64,000 nucleotides of DNA from assembly GCF_013370205.1 (NCBI RefSeq), contig NZ_JABWGV010000006.1, positions 41,385 through 105,384 on the forward strand, written 5' to 3'. The translations under genes were made by a program, and so were the position numbers. The notes beneath the pieces were generated by a model. It searched no databases. It had not been told where the DNA came from and was given only the letters and a program-made list of their open reading frames with translations. Source of the DNA: Qipengyuania atrilutea (GTDB taxonomy: Bacteria; Pseudomonadota; Alphaproteobacteria; Sphingomonadales; Sphingomonadaceae). Below, one piece after another: positions 61,626-64,000 of the stretch; positions within the stretch are counted from its first letter, which is position 1, and each line of letters begins with the position of its first letter.

Positions 61626-62078
61626 ATGGAGACCAATGACAGCATCGCCGCCTTCGAAGAAATGACCCCTCCGGAACTTCGCGTGGCATGGCGCAACAGG
61701 TTCGGGAGACCAGCACCGCCAGCTCTAGGCTTGGCTCTCATGAGACGATCCTTGGCCGCAAAGCTACAGGAGGCTGACGCTGGCAAACTGACCCAGGCTG
61801 AGCTGCGACGGCTTGGCGCATTGGGCCGCAGGGATAAGCGCCGAAAGGAAGGTCGTGTGTCGACCGAAGCCAAGCCTGGCACGTGGCTCTCAAGAACATG
61901 GCATGGTGAGGTACACGAGGTCGTCGTACTGGAAAGCGGCTGTGAGTATCGCGGACAGACGTTCGGCTCGCTCACGGCGGTCGCCAATCACATAACCGGG
62001 GCAAAGTGGTCTGGACCACGCTTCTTCGGTTTGCACAGCCCTCGGCTGGAAGAGTTGAAGGTCGCTGCTGGTGCCTAG
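61626..62078 (+). CDS. DUF2924 protein (recombinase partner)
   Basis: 150 residues from ATG 61626 (METNDSIAAFEEMTPPELRV). DUF2924 pattern: LRVAWRNRFGRPAPPALGLA, LMRRSLAAKLQEADAGKLT, then the C-terminal module RTWHGEVHEVVVLESGCEYR with GQTFGSLTAVANHITGAKWS and GPRFFGL. Function is unproven, but DUF2924 genes commonly precede large serine recombinases in sphingomonad and other alphaproteobacterial mobile elements and may bind the DNA ends. Overlaps the recombinase start by 8 bp. Confidence 0.88.
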   Translation: METNDSIAAFEEMTPPELRVAWRNRFGRPAPPALGLALMRRSLAAKLQEADAGKLTQAELRRLGALGRRDKRRKEGRVSTEAKPGTWLSRTWHGEVHEVVVLESGCEYRGQTFGSLTAVANHITGAKWSGPRFFGLHSPRLEELKVAAGA

Positions 62079-63738
62079 GATTCAAAAAAAACTTCGCTGC
62101 GCGATCTACACCCGCAAGTCGACCGATGAGGGTCTGGACAAGGACTTCAACAGCCTTGACGCCCAGCGTGAGGCTTGCGCGGCCTATGTGATGAGTCAGC
62201 AGCACGAAGGATGGACGCTGGTGCCCGAGCTATATGACGACGGCGGTCATTCAGGCGGGACTATAGAACGACCAGCGTTGCAAGAGCTTCTCGCAGACGT
62301 CCGGGCAGGCAAGGTCGATGTCGTCGTAGTCTACAAGATCGACCGGCTTACTCGTAGCCTCGCCGATTTTGCCAAGATCGTCGATGTCCTCGACGAGGCC
62401 GAGGCTTCCTTCGTCAGTGTCACGCAGGCATTTTCCACCACCAGCTCAATGGGCAGGCTTACGCTCAACGTTCTGCTGTCCTTCGCCCAGTTCGAGCGCG
62501 AGGTCGGAGCCGAACGGATCCGGGACAAGGTTGCCGCATCCAAGGCTAAAGGCATGTGGATGGGCGGCAGCGTTCCGCTTGGCTATAAGGCAATTGATCG
62601 CAAGCTCGTCGTTATTCCCGAAGAGGCCGAGACTGTGCGCGAGATCATGCGCCGCTACCTTGGAGCGGTTTCAATCAAGGCGCTGGTCGAAGAGCTTGCT
62701 CGCGACGGGATCGTAAGCAAGCGGCATGTGTCGAAACGTGGCAGGATAAGCGGCGGCAACACCATCAAACGGGGCGCGCTCAAGCACCTCCTGTCCAACC
62801 CCATCTATGTTGGCCAGGTCCGGCACAAGGAAAAGACATTTACCGGCCAACATGATGCGATTGTCGATCGAGAGACTTTTGAGGCTGTCCAAACGAAGCT
62901 CAGGGATCGGACATCGCACGGCTCATCTGCAGGGCCTAAGCGTCGGTTGGCGTTGCTAGCGGGAATGATTTTCGACGACCGAGGTCGCCCGATGTCCCCC
63001 ACGCATACGAAAAACCACGGGCGACGCTATACCTACTATGCGTCGAACATGAATGACAATGCCGAGACGCTCGCCTTGAGGCTGCCTGCCAGCGAAATCG
63101 AGCAATCGATCCGAAAAGCAATTGCAAGCTGGCTTAAGAGCAGTGCCAATATTCGGGAATTGACGACATCGAAGTCTGCTGCCGAAAAGAAAATGGCTTT
63201 CGAGGCAGCGGAGCAGCTGGCGGCCAACATTGAGCAACTGCCTGTAAGCAAGGCTAGCGAGATCCTCGCCCGACTGCAGCTTCGCGTAGTCGTCAGCGAG
63301 GAAAAGATTGAAGGCGCATTCGCACCGCCACCTGCGCTTGGCCTCGCTGATGCCGAGATCAATCAAGCAGCCGAAGCGAAGTTCAGTATTGCGCTTGATC
63401 GGCAGAACTATGGTCACGAAGCTCGCATGCGCCTGCAGCCATCGGAGCCAAATGGGCTCAGCAAGGATAACCGGCTCGTCGAACTGCTCGGACGGGCGTT
63501 CGCGGCTCGGGAAGAACTGATCGACATGGACGAAGAAGCAGTCCGGTCGACTAGGACAACCAGGCTACGCCACCTTCAGCGACTTGCGAGGCTGAGCTAT
63601 CTCGATCCCACAATCATTCGCAGTATCCTTGTTGGGAATCAACCCAAGGCCCTCAGCGCCCGCAGCTTGTGGCGGATGGGCGACCTGCCGGTATGCTTTG
63701 CCAATCAACGCGAAGCGCTCGGCTTTTCCAACCTCTAA
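62071..63738 (+). CDS. Large serine recombinase
   Basis: 555 residues starting at GTG 62071. N-terminal resolvase domain with catalytic Ser17 in CAIYTRKSTDEGLDKDF, then YDDGGHSGGTIERPAL, DVVVVYKIDRLTRSLADFAK and FEREVGAERIRDKV with the conserved arginines. The Recombinase domain follows (AKGMWMGGSVPLGYKAIDRK, IKALVEELARDGIVSKRHVS, LSNPIYVGQVRHKEKTFTGQ). No clear zinc-ribbon cysteines are present in the next part, which differs from phiC31-type integrases. The C-terminus is helical and may be shortened in coiled-coil. It integrates or inverts DNA; attachment sites were not identified. Confidence 0.93.
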   Translation: MPRIQKKLRCAIYTRKSTDEGLDKDFNSLDAQREACAAYVMSQQHEGWTLVPELYDDGGHSGGTIERPALQELLADVRAGKVDVVVVYKIDRLTRSLADFAKIVDVLDEAEASFVSVTQAFSTTSSMGRLTLNVLLSFAQFEREVGAERIRDKVAASKAKGMWMGGSVPLGYKAIDRKLVVIPEEAETVREIMRRYLGAVSIKALVEELARDGIVSKRHVSKRGRISGGNTIKRGALKHLLSNPIYVGQVRHKEKTFTGQHDAIVDRETFEAVQTKLRDRTSHGSSAGPKRRLALLAGMIFDDRGRPMSPTHTKNHGRRYTYYASNMNDNAETLALRLPASEIEQSIRKAIASWLKSSANIRELTTSKSAAEKKMAFEAAEQLAANIEQLPVSKASEILARLQLRVVVSEEKIEGAFAPPPALGLADAEINQAAEAKFSIALDRQNYGHEARMRLQPSEPNGLSKDNRLVELLGRAFAAREELIDMDEEAVRSTRTTRLRHLQRLARLSYLDPTIIRSILVGNQPKALSARSLWRMGDLPVCFANQREALGFSNL

Positions 63739-63825
63739 AATTCACGCAGTAGGTCACCAAATCGACCCGGGAGAACTCCGCCTATTTCCGCCGCGAATTG
63801 GTGGGTCACTGCGTCTCCACTTCCG
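63739..63825. other. Short gap after the recombinase
   Basis: 87 bp between the recombinase stop and the convergent partial gene. No hairpin or tRNA end that would mark an attachment site was found. Confidence 0.4.
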
Positions 63826-64000
63826 TTACCGCATCTCTTCGCTTGCGCAAAGCCCCGGAAGTGCGGGCGCAAAATCCATCGCCTTTATCAAGGCAGCGGA
63901 ATTGCTGGTTTGTTTGGAATAGGTGGTGAGCCCTGCTGGGTTACTCAAGGGTCTGACGATCTCGACACCATCTTCGACCGTTTGCAGCGTTTGATCGGGA
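63826..64000 (-). CDS. Partial hypothetical protein (C-terminal 57 residues)
   Basis: A minus-strand frame open from the window edge to TAA at 63826-63828. The visible residues read PDQTLQTVEDGVEIVRPLSN, then TTYSKQTSNSAALIKAMDFA and GLCASEEMR, with normal protein composition, unlike the other five frames here. The start lies off the window. No family recognised; it is convergent with the recombinase and may be another cargo or core gene at the end of the element. Confidence 0.45.
   Translation of the reverse strand, partial: PDQTLQTVEDGVEIVRPLSNPAGLTTYSKQTSNSAALIKAMDFAPALPGLCASEEMR

Noticed and set aside
61178..61987. 269-residue minus-strand gene
   Set aside because: Its N-terminal two-thirds is antisense to the DUF2924 gene. 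Only the portion below 61453 is considered as a possible small gene.
63928..63990. tRNA gene fragment next to the recombinase element
   Set aside because: The stretch has GC-rich blocks and a terminal ACC, but no cloverleaf arms could be paired, and a minus-strand coding frame fits the sequence better.

Overview
The window reads as a chromosomal segment of an alphaproteobacterium, most likely Sphingomonadales, family Erythrobacteraceae. Three things support this: the gene order of the division and cell-wall cluster, the high GC of the core genes, and a sphingomonad-style PEP-CTERM tail (PEPATWLMMLLGFG). The family assignment is inference; no rRNA or tRNA gene was seen.

1-18.4 kb, minus strand: a complete dcw cluster, mraZ-rsmH-ftsL-ftsI-murE-murF-mraY-murD-ftsW-murG-murC-murB-ddl-ftsQ-ftsA-ftsZ, with ftsZ cut by the window edge. 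Almost every junction is an ATGA-type overlap, so the pathway from UDP-MurNAc to lipid II and the divisome is one translationally coupled unit. A strong hairpin separates ftsA from ftsZ.

18.9-34.1 kb: housekeeping and accessory genes. These are a PEP-CTERM GDSL esterase, a GldG-like lipoprotein with a small membrane partner, cysteine synthase, a 2Fe-2S ferredoxin, an AlkA-type glycosylase, an S9 peptidase, a VUT/YhhQ transporter, a DUF421 protein, a molybdenum module (FdhF/YdeP-type oxidoreductase, MobA, FdhD), and an overlapping pair of a GT4 fusion protein and a GH130 enzyme.

34.1-41.9 kb: an accessory region of small genes separated by seven ~120-bp direct repeats plus one partial copy. 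The segments between repeats hold one or two genes each: an 88-aa protein, a TetR/aldo-keto reductase pair with matched operators, DUF7668, DUF1493, a secreted protein, a 100-aa protein and a membrane protein. The array ends inside a truncated ABC-F ATPase gene. This cassette-like array is the most unusual structure in the window.

42.0-48.0 kb: two secreted proteins (one gene frameshifted), a LytS/LytTR two-component pair, an NTF2-like secreted protein and a two-motif retropepsin-like protease. 48.0-54.4 kb is visibly more AT-rich: a TPR membrane protein, an unknown membrane protein, a trypsin-like protease, a PilZ protein and a CadC-like membrane regulator, probably acquired by transfer.

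54.4-61.0 kb: a probable exopolysaccharide locus wired to a phosphorelay. A CHASE3/PAS hybrid kinase, a stand-alone receiver and an HPt protein (plus strand) converge on a coupled minus-strand operon of receiver, YaiO-like outer-membrane barrel, HEAT-repeat membrane protein and GT2 synthase. 61.6-63.7 kb: a DUF2924 protein and large serine recombinase pair marks a mobile element, followed by the end of another gene running off the window.
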